From Tsukamurella asaccharolytica (GTDB taxonomy: Bacteria; Actinomycetota; Actinomycetes; Mycobacteriales; Mycobacteriaceae), in NCBI RefSeq assembly GCF_007858435.1, contig NZ_VIGW01000007.1, positions 102,449 through 166,448 of the forward strand: a stretch of 64,000 nt of DNA, in the 5' to 3' direction. Position 1 is the stretch's first letter; each line of letters opens with the position of its first letter. The notes beneath the pieces are model-generated. The model was not told where the DNA came from. It made no database searches and saw only the letters and a program-made list of their open reading frames with translations. Shown here piece after piece: positions 33,177 through 43,360 of this stretch. The translations under genes were made by a program, and so were the position numbers.

Positions 33177-33659
33177 TCAGGCCTCGGGGGCGCCCGGCAC
33201 GGCCGGGGCGACGCCCGTGCGCTCGTACTCGGCGAGGATGTCGATGCGGCGCTGGTGGCGCGGCTCCTCGGACCAGGGCTGCGCGAGGAAGGCGTCGACG
33301 ATCGCGAGCGCCTCCTCCTTGGTGTGCATGCGGCCACCCAGACCGATGAGCTGGGCGTTGTTGTGTTCCCGGGCAAGCTTGGCGGTCTCGACGCTCCACG
33401 CGAGGGCGCAGCGGGCGCCGGGCACCTTGTTGGCGGCGATCTGCTCGCCGTTGCCGCTGCCGCCCAGCACGATGCCGAGGCTGCCCGGATCGGCCACCAC
33501 GCGGGTCGCGGCGTCGATGCAGAAAGCGGGGTAGTCGTCGAGGGCGTCGTAGGTGTGGGCGCCGCAGTCGACGACCTCGTGGCCCGCCGCCGTCAGGTGT
33601 TCGATGATCTGGGACTTCAGTTCGAATCCGGCGTGATCGCCGCCGAGGTAAACGCGCAT
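33177..33659 (-). CDS. rpiB: ribose-5-phosphate isomerase B
   Basis: A 160-residue RpiB-family enzyme converting ribulose-5-phosphate and ribose-5-phosphate in the pentose-phosphate pathway. Family marks: MRVYLGGDHAGFELKSQII, HEVVDCGAHTYD, LGIVLGGSGNGEQIAANKV (phosphate loop), and VETAKLAREHNNAQLIGLGG. The actinobacterial form uses a Glu-type base rather than the E. coli Cys; here SGNGEQ supplies the Glu. Start ATG 33659. Upstream of nei2, as in M. tuberculosis (Rv2465c-Rv2464c). Confidence 0.95.
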   Translation of the reverse strand: MRVYLGGDHAGFELKSQIIEHLTAAGHEVVDCGAHTYDALDDYPAFCIDAATRVVADPGSLGIVLGGSGNGEQIAANKVPGARCALAWSVETAKLAREHNNAQLIGLGGRMHTKEEALAIVDAFLAQPWSEEPRHQRRIDILAEYERTGVAPAVPGAPEA

Positions 33660-33721
33660 GAGCACAAGTCTGACACGCGTCGCGCGAGCATCCGAAGGCG
33701 GCACAGCCTACATTCGATGGC

Positions 33722-35239
33722 ATGGATGACAGCACCGAGCAGACACCGGGCCGGGAGCCGCGGGGCGACTCCTCTCCCACTGAGTCCGCCCGCAGCGGGG
33801 CCTTCAGCTCCGAGCCGGACGAATCGACGTTGCCGAGCACCGGATTCTTCCCCGTGGTGCAGCCCGATGAGCCGGCCGCGACCTCCGCTGCCCCCTCCGA
33901 CGCGTCGACCTCCGCCTTCCCCTCCACCGACTTCCCGACCGACCAGTACCGGGCGGGGGGTCAGGCACTGCCCGAACTCGGCGCGCACGACCCGTCGGTC
34001 ACTGCGGGCCTGGGCGCGCCCGTCGCGCAGTCCGGCGGTCCGGTGTCCGGCCCGGGATACGTCCCGGGTGGCGCCGTCCCCGGCGGGCACTTCCCCCCGG
34101 GCGGTCCCTTCGCGCCGGCGCCGCAGGCCCCGGCCTACGCCGGTGCGCCGCGGCGGCACCCGTGGGAGATCCCGCTGTTGGTGATCGTGATCCTGGTGAC
34201 CATCCTGATCTACGGCGGGGCGCTGGTGCTCGCCGCGATCGGCGTGGTCAACGAGTACCTGCTGCTGGCACTGGTGGTGCCGATCCTGCTGTGGTTCGGC
34301 CGAGGCCTGACGTGGGCCGCGCCCCGGGTCCAGGGCGTGCAGATGACGCCCACCCAGTTCCCCGAGGGTTACCGGATGGTGCGCGAGGCCGCGGCCCGGT
34401 ACGGCATGCGCGAGGTTCCCGACGCCTTCGTGGTGATCGGCAACGGCCAGATCAACGCCTTCGCCTCGGGCCACGGCTTCCGCCGCTTCGTGGTGGTCTA
34501 CAGCGACCTGTTCGAGATCGGTGGCGAGGCCCGCGATCCCGACGCGCTGGCGTACATCATCGGCCACGAGGTCGGGCACATCGCGGCCGGGCACGTCTCG
34601 TACTGGCGGCAGGTCGGCTCGTTCGCCATGTCCTACCTGCCGGTGATCGGCGCCGCGCTCTCCCGCTCGCAGGAGTACACCGCCGACAACTACGGCTACT
34701 TCAACCAGCCCTCGGGCTCCCCCGGGGGCATGGGCGTACTCGGCGCGGGCAAGTACCTCGGCAAGCAGGTCGACTTCAATCAGCTCGCCGATCGCGCGTC
34801 CACCGACAAGGGCTTCTTCACCTGGCTGGTGAACCTCACCGCGTCGCACCCGGTGCTCACCTGGCGCGCCGCGGCGCTGCGCAACCGCACCAAGGCCGGC
34901 TCGCTGTGGTTCGCGCCGAGCGGCCCGGTGCGCGGCATCGGCGGCGGCGCGGTCGTGCCCGCCGGCCCGGTGCCCACGTACACCAAGCAGGAGGTGCTGG
35001 CCCCCGCTCCCGGCCAGGCGCCGCCGGCCCCCGTCGCGTCCGGGCACCTGCACCACGTCCCGACGGCCCAGAGCCAGCCTGCTCAGGGCCAGCCCGCGCG
35101 GAACCAGCCCTACCCGGAGGGCGGGTACTTCGCCCAGTGGCAGCAGTCGCAGGGCCACGCCGCGGCGCAGCCCGAGCAGGGCTCGGACGACAAGCCGGGC
35201 CAGCCCGGCACCCGACAGAACGGGCCGTCCGGCTCCTGA
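33722..35239 (+). CDS. M48-family membrane metallopeptidase (HtpX-like)
   Basis: A 505-residue zinc peptidase. Residues 1-155 are disordered and Pro/Gly/Ser-rich; two membrane helices follow at about 158-205 (LLVIVILVTILIYGGALVLA, LLLALVVPILLWFG). The zinc motif is H282-E-V-G-H286 in YIIGHEVGHIAAGH, with a likely third ligand Glu in SQEYTADNYGYF. The C-terminal 100 residues are Pro/Gln-rich. TACATT ends 7 nt before the ATG (leaderless). It is inserted between rpiB and the DsbA gene, a place where I recall no M. tuberculosis gene. Probably a membrane-quality-control protease. Confidence 0.88.
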   Translation: MDDSTEQTPGREPRGDSSPTESARSGAFSSEPDESTLPSTGFFPVVQPDEPAATSAAPSDASTSAFPSTDFPTDQYRAGGQALPELGAHDPSVTAGLGAPVAQSGGPVSGPGYVPGGAVPGGHFPPGGPFAPAPQAPAYAGAPRRHPWEIPLLVIVILVTILIYGGALVLAAIGVVNEYLLLALVVPILLWFGRGLTWAAPRVQGVQMTPTQFPEGYRMVREAAARYGMREVPDAFVVIGNGQINAFASGHGFRRFVVVYSDLFEIGGEARDPDALAYIIGHEVGHIAAGHVSYWRQVGSFAMSYLPVIGAALSRSQEYTADNYGYFNQPSGSPGGMGVLGAGKYLGKQVDFNQLADRASTDKGFFTWLVNLTASHPVLTWRAAALRNRTKAGSLWFAPSGPVRGIGGGAVVPAGPVPTYTKQEVLAPAPGQAPPAPVASGHLHHVPTAQSQPAQGQPARNQPYPEGGYFAQWQQSQGHAAAQPEQGSDDKPGQPGTRQNGPSGS

Positions 35240-35256
35240 CCCGCTACGACGACGAC

Positions 35257-35284
35257 GAGCCCGCGTTCAGTCGAACGCGGGCTC
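35257..35284 (+). terminator. perfect 12-bp hairpin after the M48 gene
   Basis: GAGCCCGCGTTC (35257-35268), tetraloop AGTC, then GAACGCGGGCTC (35273-35284). It begins 17 bp after the M48 stop and is followed by TTCG, a G/C-rich actinobacterial intrinsic-type terminator. The right arm and loop are the first copy of a duplicated dsbA 3' end (see the repeat at 35262-35379). Confidence 0.8.
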
Positions 35285-35379
35285 TTCGTGGCGGGTGCGC
35301 TTAGCTCGACGAATGGGGCACGCGTTCAGTCGAACGCGGGCTCTTCGTGGCGGGTGCGCTTGAGCTCGAAGAAATGCGG
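35262..35379. repeat. tandem duplication of a gene 3' end (2 x about 59 bp)
   Basis: The 41 bases beginning CGCGTTCAGTCGAACGCGGG occur identically at 35262-35302 and 35321-35361; the flanking bases to 35320 and 35379 are also similar but diverged, with small indels. The second copy is the true 3' end of the DsbA-like gene (its stop is at 35326-35328). The first copy is a relic lying downstream of that stop. Confidence 0.85.
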
Positions 35380-35955
35380 GTAGCTCGCGAGTAGGACGGC
35401 CCCGTCCCACACGCGGCCGGCATCGTCGCCGCGCGGGATGCGGGAGAGAACGGGCCCGAAGAAGGCCGTGCCGTTGACGTGGATGGTCGGCGTGCCCACG
35501 TCGTCGCCCACCTTGTCCATGCCCGCGTGGTGGCTCGCGCGCAGGGCCTCGTCGAAGTCGGTGCTGTCCGCGGCGGCGGCGAGGTCCGACTCGAGCCCGG
35601 TCTCGGCGAGCGACTCGGCGATCACCGCGGTGAGGTCCTTGTTCTGCTCGTTATGAATCCGGGTGCCCATCGCGGTGTAGAGCTTCGGCAGCACCTCGTC
35701 GCCGTGGCGCTGGGCGGCGGCGATGAGTACGCGCACGGGACCCCACGCCGTCTTCATCAGCTCCTGGTAGATCTCCGGCAGGTCGTCGCGGCCCTCGTTG
35801 AGAACGGCCAGGCTCATCACGTGGAACTGCACGTCGATGTCGCGCACCTTCTCGACCTCGAGGATCCAGCGCGAGGTGATCCAACACCACGGACACAGCG
35901 GGTCGAACCAGAACTCGACACGATCCTTGGCGGTGGACGGGGCGGTATCGGTCAC
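35326..35955 (-). CDS. DsbA-family mycothiol-linked oxidoreductase (mycoredoxin-2/Rv2466c type)
   Basis: A 209-residue cytosolic thioredoxin-fold reductase. Active site Cys21-Pro-Trp-Cys24 in [20 protein letters not shown]; helical insertion domain in the middle ([20 protein letters not shown]); the cis-Pro region is [17 protein letters not shown]. It matches M. tuberculosis Rv2466c in place and in sequence pattern; that enzyme uses mycothiol and activates certain prodrugs. The GTG at 35955 is chosen because AGGAG lies 6 nt upstream. Divergent from pepN, with the 172-bp gap holding both promoters. Confidence 0.92.
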   Translation of the reverse strand: MTDTAPSTAKDRVEFWFDPLCPWCWITSRWILEVEKVRDIDVQFHVMSLAVLNEGRDDLPEIYQELMKTAWGPVRVLIAAAQRHGDEVLPKLYTAMGTRIHNEQNKDLTAVIAESLAETGLESDLAAAADSTDFDEALRASHHAGMDKVGDDVGTPTIHVNGTAFFGPVLSRIPRGDDAGRVWDGAVLLASYPHFFELKRTRHEEPAFD

Positions 35956-36127
35956 TTCGACTCCTGCTCGTGGGACGGTCTCTTCACGATGATCCTGCTC
36001 CCCCGTGCAACGCCGCGCACGCCGATCTGCTTCCCGCGCGGACACGCGGGGACGGCGGGTGGCATTGTGGGACGGGTCGAACCGTGCGTCGGGCCCCGTG
36101 TCCGCCGAGTCCAGAAGGAGCGTCCCC

Positions 36128-38698
<2,571 letters not shown>

Positions 38699-38709
38699 CG
38701 CGCAGCCGA

Positions 38710-38745
38710 CCGCGGCCCCGGGATCCGTCGGTCCCGGGGCCGCGG
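38710..38745. terminator. bidirectional terminator between pepN and the NTF2-like gene
   Basis: CCGCGGCCCCGGGA (38710-38723), 8-nt loop, TCCCGGGGCCGCGG (38732-38745): a perfect 14-bp G/C stem centred between two genes that end facing each other. Confidence 0.85.
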
Positions 38746-38756
38746 CGTACGGCGGG

Positions 38757-39218
38757 TCAGCTGATGAACGGGTGGCCGCTGACGGTCCTGCCGGGATCGT
38801 CCTGGATGACGTCCCAGTGCTCGACGATCTTGCCGTTGGCGACGCGGTAGATGTCGACGACCGCCCGCACCGTGCCGTCGTAGACCGACTTCGCGTAGAC
38901 CACCACGATGTCGCCGTCCGCGACGATGCGCACGATCGAGGTGCTGTACTTCGGGTCCTTCACGACGGGGCCGAGCGCCTCGATCACGGCGTCGCGGCCG
39001 TCGGCGATCTCGGGGCTGTGCTGGATGTAGTGATCGCCGATGTAGCGCTGCGCGGCGCCCGCGATGTCGCGCTTGACGAAGCCCTCGGTGTAGAACGCCG
39101 TCACGACCTCCCGGGGGGTCGACGGGGCCGCGCTCGCCCGGGCCGCGGCGCCCATGACCAGGGCACCTGCCGTGAACACCGCGGCGGCGGCGTTACGGAT
39201 CGTGCGGTTGAGGTTCAT
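38757..39218 (-). CDS. secreted SnoaL/NTF2-like protein
   Basis: A 153-residue protein. Sec signal peptide RTIRNAAAAVFTAGALVMGA ending AARASAA-PST. The mature part has the NTF2-like cone fold: VVTAFYTEGFVKRDIAGAAQ, then RYIGDHYIQHSPEIADGRDA, then VVDIYRVANGKIVEHWDVIQ, as in predicted SnoaL-like exported proteins. There is no obvious catalytic set. Start ATG 39218 (MNLNR); ATG 39233 is possible. Divergent from ychJ; convergent with pepN across the terminator. Confidence 0.8.
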   Translation of the reverse strand: MNLNRTIRNAAAAVFTAGALVMGAAARASAAPSTPREVVTAFYTEGFVKRDIAGAAQRYIGDHYIQHSPEIADGRDAVIEALGPVVKDPKYSTSIVRIVADGDIVVVYAKSVYDGTVRAVVDIYRVANGKIVEHWDVIQDDPGRTVSGHPFIS

Positions 39219-39315
39219 ACCGTGTCCCGTCATCAACGCGTCGACAACTCTTCTTCGATCGCAACACGATGTGGCGCCGTGCACAACGTGATCCCGGTCG
39301 CCGTACGCTGCACGG

Positions 39316-39642
39316 GTGGACGCACACCACAATCCCGACACCGCCGAGGCGCTGATGCGGTCCCGGTTCGCCGCGTTCCGCGACGGCGACGTGGCCTGGT
39401 TGCTCGCCTCCTGGCATCCCACCACCCGGCCGGCCGAGCTCACCCTCGACGAGGCGGTGCGCTGGCGCGGCCTGCAGATCGTTGACACCGTCGACGGGGC
39501 CGCGGTGGACGACTCCGGCATCGTCGAGTTCCGGGCGACCTACGTAGCCGACGGCGTGCACGGGGTGCTGCACGAGCGCTCCCGCTTCGTCCGCGAGGAC
39601 GGGCGGTGGTTCTACGTCGACGGGGACTTCCCGGCCCAGTAG
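39316..39642 (+). CDS. YchJ-family protein (NTF2-like middle domain only)
   Basis: A 108-residue protein matching the central domain of YchJ/UPF0225 proteins: AEALMRSRFAAFRDGDVAWL, SWHPTTRPAELTLDEAVRW, FRATYVADGVHGVLHERSRF, REDGRWFYVDGD. Full-length YchJ has SEC-C zinc motifs at both ends; here none is present, so this is a short form. TACGCT ends 6 nt before the GTG (leaderless). Function unknown; the fold is like that of the neighbouring secreted NTF2 protein but without a signal. Confidence 0.8.
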   Translation: MDAHHNPDTAEALMRSRFAAFRDGDVAWLLASWHPTTRPAELTLDEAVRWRGLQIVDTVDGAAVDDSGIVEFRATYVADGVHGVLHERSRFVREDGRWFYVDGDFPAQ

Positions 39643-39684
39643 TCCGGCCCCTTCCTTCAAGAGCGCGCCACCGGAATCCAACAC

Positions 39685-39710
39685 TTAGGTAATCTTGCTA
39701 TAATATGGCG
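39685..39710 (+). promoter_or_regulatory. extended -10 promoter of the MHS transporter, leaderless start
   Basis: TGC-TATAAT: a perfect -10 hexamer (39699-39704) with an extended TGN, ending 6 nt before the ATG at 39711. TTAGGTAATCTTGCTATAA (39685-39703) overlaps it and matches the IdeR/DtxR iron-box consensus (TTAGGTTAGGCTAACCTAA) at 12 of 19 positions; the left half is perfect and the right half is weak. The local sequence is AT-rich against a very G/C-rich background. Confidence 0.6.
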
Positions 39711-41225
39711 ATGGCGGACAATCGGATCCGAGCGCAATCAGGAGAGATTCACGTTCCGCAGTGGGGTGCCGAGAACGTCCAGTGGTCCCGACGGCGAGTG
39801 CTGGCGCGGCTGCTTCGCCGCACGCCGCCGCTCACCGAGGAGTCGATCACCGTGATCGACCAACCCATGCTGAAGCGGGCGATCACCGCAGCGGCGCTCG
39901 GCAACATGATGGAGTGGTTCGACTTCGGCGTGTACGGCTACCTCGCCGGCACGCTCGGCAAGGTCTTCTACCCCGATGCCTCACCCACCGCGCAGTTGCT
40001 CGCCACCTTCGGCACCTTCGCTGCCGCCTTCGTCGTGCGGCCCCTCGGCGGCATGTTCTTCGGCCTACTCGGCGACAGGATCGGCCGGCAGAAGGTCCTC
40101 GCAGCCACGATGATCCTCATGTCGATCGGCACCTTCGCGGTGGGCCTGATCCCCTCCTACGCCGCCATCGGCGTGTGGGCTCCGGTTCTTCTGCTGTTCG
40201 CCCGCCTCGTCCAGGGCTTCTCCACGGGGGGCGAGTACGGCGGCGCGACGACGTTCATCGCGGAGTACTCCCCCGATCGCCGCCGCGGCTTCCTCGGAAG
40301 CTGGCTCGATTTCGGCACCTTCATCGGCTACTCACTGGGCTCCGCGATGGTCACGATCCTCAACGCGTCGCTCTCCCAGCAGGACATGCTGGCGTGGGGC
40401 TGGCGCGTTCCCTTCTTCATCGCCGGCCCGATGGGCCTGATCGGCCTCTACCTGCGCCTCAAGCTCGAGGACACGCCCGCCTTCCGGAAGAAGCTCGACG
40501 AGCACGACAGCGCGGTGCACGCCGCTGAATCCGGCAGCCGGGCGATCGCGACGATCGTGAAGAATTTCTGGCGCCCCCTCCTGGTGTGCATCGGACTGGT
40601 GATCCTCTACAACGTGACGAACTACATGATCACCGCGTACCTACCCACCTACTTCACCGAAGTCGTGCATCGCAGTCAGCTCAGTGCCGACATGCTGGTA
40701 CTCCTGTCGATGCTGGTGGTGGTGTCGCTCATCGTCTTCGTCGGCCACCTGAGCGACATCGTGGGCCGCCGTGCGATCTTCGCCGGCGCGGCGATCGCGC
40801 AGATCGTGGTCGCGGTGCCGTGCTTCTGGCTATTCGGCCAGAAATCGCTGTGGGCGCCGATCGTGGGATGCATCGCTTTCGGCGTCCTGCTGGCCTGCTT
40901 CGCGGCTCCCACCGCGTCGACGCTGCCGGCGCTGTTTCCCACCGCCGTGCGGTACGGCGCCCTCGGCATCGGCTTCAATGTGGCGGTGTCCGCGTTCGGC
41001 GGCACCACTCCCCTGGTCACCTCCGCGCTCGTCAGCGCGACCGGCAACGCCGTGGTGCCCGGCCTCTACCTCGTCGCCAGCGGTGTCGTGGGGCTGATCG
41101 CGGTGGTCACGATGCGTGAGACCGCCACCCAGCCCCTCATCGGATCGCCGCCGCAGGTCGACACCCCGGACGAGGCGACGGAGCTGTACGCCGAGGCGCG
41201 CGACCTCGCCGATGCCGAGCGGTGA
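39711..41225 (+). CDS. MFS transporter, metabolite:H+ symporter (MHS/ProP-like) family
   Basis: A 504-residue 12-helix transporter. A polar N-terminus of about 55 residues, then AAALGNMMEWFDFGVYGYLA, the MHS-family signature in helix 1, GDRIGRQKVLAATMIL (MFS motif A), FARLVQGFSTGGEYGGATTF (family signature of ProP/KgtP/citrate carriers) and GHLSDIVGRRAI between helices 8 and 9. Substrates in this family include proline/betaine, 2-oxoglutarate, citrate and shikimate; none can be assigned. ATG 39711 is chosen over ATG 39705 because TATAAT lies immediately before 39705, so the mRNA should begin near 39711. Confidence 0.9.
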   Translation: MADNRIRAQSGEIHVPQWGAENVQWSRRRVLARLLRRTPPLTEESITVIDQPMLKRAITAAALGNMMEWFDFGVYGYLAGTLGKVFYPDASPTAQLLATFGTFAAAFVVRPLGGMFFGLLGDRIGRQKVLAATMILMSIGTFAVGLIPSYAAIGVWAPVLLLFARLVQGFSTGGEYGGATTFIAEYSPDRRRGFLGSWLDFGTFIGYSLGSAMVTILNASLSQQDMLAWGWRVPFFIAGPMGLIGLYLRLKLEDTPAFRKKLDEHDSAVHAAESGSRAIATIVKNFWRPLLVCIGLVILYNVTNYMITAYLPTYFTEVVHRSQLSADMLVLLSMLVVVSLIVFVGHLSDIVGRRAIFAGAAIAQIVVAVPCFWLFGQKSLWAPIVGCIAFGVLLACFAAPTASTLPALFPTAVRYGALGIGFNVAVSAFGGTTPLVTSALVSATGNAVVPGLYLVASGVVGLIAVVTMRETATQPLIGSPPQVDTPDEATELYAEARDLADAER

Positions 41226-41248
41226 CCGGCCGGTGTGCCCAGACGCGT

Positions 41249-41283
41249 GGAAGGCCCACCGGAACGGATCCGGTGGGCCTTCC
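41249..41283. terminator. bidirectional terminator after the MHS transporter
   Basis: GGAAGGCCCACCGGA (41249-41263), 5-nt loop, TCCGGTGGGCCTTCC (41269-41283): a perfect 15-bp stem between the convergent MHS gene and the DUF5130 gene. Confidence 0.88.
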
Positions 41284-41296
41284 GCGGACGGAGCGG

Positions 41297-41788
41297 TTAC
41301 GCCGTGGGCGGCTTCACGGCCGAGGCCATGACCCGCAGGGCGGCGATGATGCCGTCGATCAGGTCGCCGGCCTGGAAGGGCGGGATCGCCGCGGTCACGC
41401 CGAGCTGCGCGACCTTGTCGCCCAGTCGGTCGGCCACGCCGCCACCGGTGAGCACGACGATGTCGCGGGTGTTCGGCGAGACGGCGATGAGCGCGGCGTA
41501 CTCGGGCTCGGGAGCCTGACGGAGCACCGCCTCAGCGCCGGCGTGCGGGTCGTCGCCCAGGTCGCCGATGTACACCGAGAAGCGCGCGTTCGCGTCGCGG
41601 GTCGCGCGGATCAGCGCCTCGTCGAGGCCGATCAGCTCTTCACGGGTGAAGGGCGGGTTGGCCGGGCTGTCGCTCGCCTGGCGGGCCGCCGAGATGCGGC
41701 CGCTCGAGGTGATGGCGGTGCCGACGGGCAGCTCGCCCTGCGGCACGGCGACGGTCTGCGTGTGATCACCACTTGCCACGAGCGGCAC
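41297..41788 (-). CDS. DUF5130 domain protein (Rv2468c ortholog)
   Basis: A 163-residue cytosolic protein with a TPM-like fold: GTAITSSGRISAARQASDSP, EALIRATRDANARFSVYIGD, ALIAVSPNTRDIVVLTGGG, FQAGDLIDGIIAALRVMASA. The family is conserved across mycolic-acid actinobacteria in this position, downstream of the small membrane subunit gene. Function unknown. GTG at 41788 lies within the 3' end of that gene (23-bp overlap); GTG at 41779 (VASGDHTQ) is also possible. Confidence 0.85.
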   Translation of the reverse strand: MPLVASGDHTQTVAVPQGELPVGTAITSSGRISAARQASDSPANPPFTREELIGLDEALIRATRDANARFSVYIGDLGDDPHAGAEAVLRQAPEPEYAALIAVSPNTRDIVVLTGGGVADRLGDKVAQLGVTAAIPPFQAGDLIDGIIAALRVMASAVKPPTA

Positions 41789-42023
41789 CCCCGATCAGGT
41801 TCTCGTTGTCATGGTCGTCGTGGTGCGCGCCGTGCGGGCCCACGGGCGCCTCGTCGACGGCACTGAACAGCATGGGCTCGCGGGTCCACGGCTCACCGAG
41901 CTTGTACTCGCCCGGCTGCTGGTACTTCTCGTTGCGGCCGGTGGCCATCGAGATGACACACAGGACGACGATCACGACCGTCGCCACGATGGTGATCCCG
42001 CCGACGATGTTGAGCAAGCTCAC
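41766..42023 (-). CDS. small membrane protein, candidate cytochrome bcc-aa3 supercomplex subunit (CtaJ-like)
   Basis: An 85-residue single-pass protein: helix at residues 4-25 (LNIVGGITIVATVVIVVLCV), then a cytosolic tail YKLGEPWTREPMLFSAVDEA and a His/Asp cluster GAHHDDHDNEN. In M. smegmatis, small accessory subunits of the respiratory supercomplex (CtaJ and PRSAF1) are encoded beside pepN and the HNH gene, as I recall; this gene occupies that place and has a G-x-P-W-x-x-x-P-x-L motif. The assignment is inference from position. GTG start with AAAGGGG 6 nt upstream; it overlaps DUF5130. Confidence 0.55.
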   Translation of the reverse strand: MSLLNIVGGITIVATVVIVVLCVISMATGRNEKYQQPGEYKLGEPWTREPMLFSAVDEAPVGPHGAHHDDHDNENLIGGAARGKW

Positions 42024-42088
42024 TGTGGGCCCCTTTCCTTCTCTGTCGGACGCCCGACGGCGCTGGTCGGTCTTGCAGACAACTTAGC

Positions 42089-42679
42089 CTATGCCGCATC
42101 GAGGTCGAGATACCGACTCCACATCGGGTCGACCTCCTTCAGCGTGGAGAGCAGTCGCCAGTGCCGCCCCTGCGGCGGACGCGGCTCGGTGCGCAGCGTC
42201 CAGCCGATCTCGGACAGGAGCCGGTCGGCCTTGCGGTGGTTGCAGGAGGCGCAGCACGCGACGCAGTTGTCCCAGCCGTGGCCGCCGCCGCGCGACCGGG
42301 GCAGGACGTGATCGATGGTGTCGGCCTTGCCGCCGCAGTATCCGCAGCGGAACCGGTCGCGATGCATCAGCGCCGCCCGGGTCATGGGCACCTGGGCCCG
42401 GTACGGGACCCGGACATAGTTGCGCAATCGGATGACCGACGGCACAGACAGCGAACGGTCCGCTGAATGAACCAGCGGACCGTTCGGATCGTCGTGGACC
42501 ACATCGGCCCTATCCCTGAGCATGAGGACTATCGCCCTCCGCATCGATATCGCGGTCAGTGGCTCGTAGGTGGCGTTGAGCAGCAGCACCCGGCGCTTGC
42601 CCCACACCGCACCGGAGGAACGGGAGTCGTCGGCGAGCGCCTGTGTCGCGGGGCCACCCGCGGCGTGCGATCGCTTCAT
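42089..42679 (-). CDS. HNH endonuclease family protein (Rv2469c type)
   Basis: A 196-residue protein. N-terminal RVLLLNATYEPLTAISMRRA and ALVL-type segment are constant in this family. The HNH nuclease fold is RFRCGYCGGKADTIDHVLPRS, followed by GHGWDNCVACCASCNHRKAD, with zinc cysteine pairs C-x-x-C twice and the D-H of the catalytic motif. It is a chromosomal family conserved beside glbO in mycobacteria, not a mobile homing enzyme. ATG at 42679 chosen (GAGGAG 5 nt upstream) over GTG 42685. Divergent from glbO; the 264 bp between them hold no gene that I can see. Confidence 0.88.
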   Translation of the reverse strand: MKRSHAAGGPATQALADDSRSSGAVWGKRRVLLLNATYEPLTAISMRRAIVLMLRDRADVVHDDPNGPLVHSADRSLSVPSVIRLRNYVRVPYRAQVPMTRAALMHRDRFRCGYCGGKADTIDHVLPRSRGGGHGWDNCVACCASCNHRKADRLLSEIGWTLRTEPRPPQGRHWRLLSTLKEVDPMWSRYLDLDAA

Positions 42680-42943
42680 CGACACTCCTCACCGTCACGC
42701 GCACCCCGCCAGGAGGCCGGGGTCCCTGTCGCCTCTAGTAGTGCACCACGGACGGCGGCGATCCGCACGGTAATTTCCGCGCAATTCCTGAGGCGAATCG
42801 GCGGATAGCGGGTGAACACGAAGTGACCTCACCGGCCACGAGCCGGTCGTGGGTCCGTCGACCGAGAAGAGCGCGAGGTGCACCGATCCTCGACGGAGGT
42901 GGGATCGGTCGCGGCCCCGACGGCCCGTGCGAGACTGGACGGC

Positions 42944-43348
42944 GTGAGCACGCCGGACCAGCAGAGCTTCTACGACGCCGTCGGCGGCGCGGACACGTTC
43001 GCGGAGTTGATCCACCGCTTCTACCAGGAGGTCGCGCGCGACGAGCTCCTGCGGCCGTTGTATCCGGAGGAGGATCTCGGCCCCGCCGAGACGCGGCTGC
43101 GGATGTTCTTCGAGCAGTACTGGGGCGGGCCGCGCACCTACTCCGAGCAGCGCGGACACCCACGCCTGCGGATGCGGCACGTCCCCTTCCGGATCACCGA
43201 GCTCGAGCGTGACGCCTGGCTGCGGTGCATGGACGTCGCGATCGCGTCGATCGACGACGCGCGGATGAGCCCCGATCGCAAGGCACAGCTCAGGGCCTAC
43301 TGTGAGATGGCCGCACAGATGCTCGTGAACACCCCCATGGGCGCTTGA
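42944..43348 (+). CDS. glbO: group II truncated haemoglobin (trHbO)
   Basis: A 134-residue haem protein of the TrHbII class. Proximal His79 in [11 protein letters not shown], Tyr27 (B10 position, HRFYQEV), Tyr40 (CD1, RPLYPEEDL) and Trp92 (G8, DAWLRCM) form the polar distal cage typical of GlbO, which binds O2 tightly and can scavenge NO or H2O2. [20 protein letters not shown] is the family core. GTG at 42944 gives the usual N-terminus. Directly upstream of aglA, 12 bp apart, as in M. tuberculosis Rv2470-Rv2471. Confidence 0.95.
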   Translation: MSTPDQQSFYDAVGGADTFAELIHRFYQEVARDELLRPLYPEEDLGPAETRLRMFFEQYWGGPRTYSEQRGHPRLRMRHVPFRITELERDAWLRCMDVAIASIDDARMSPDRKAQLRAYCEMAAQMLVNTPMGA

Positions 43349-43360
43349 CACAGGAGTGAG

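Noticed and set aside
42680-42943. Possible small gene or RNA between the HNH gene and glbO
   Set aside because: No frame with a ribosome site and no strong hairpin; only short imperfect repeats such as CCACGA/TCGTGG.
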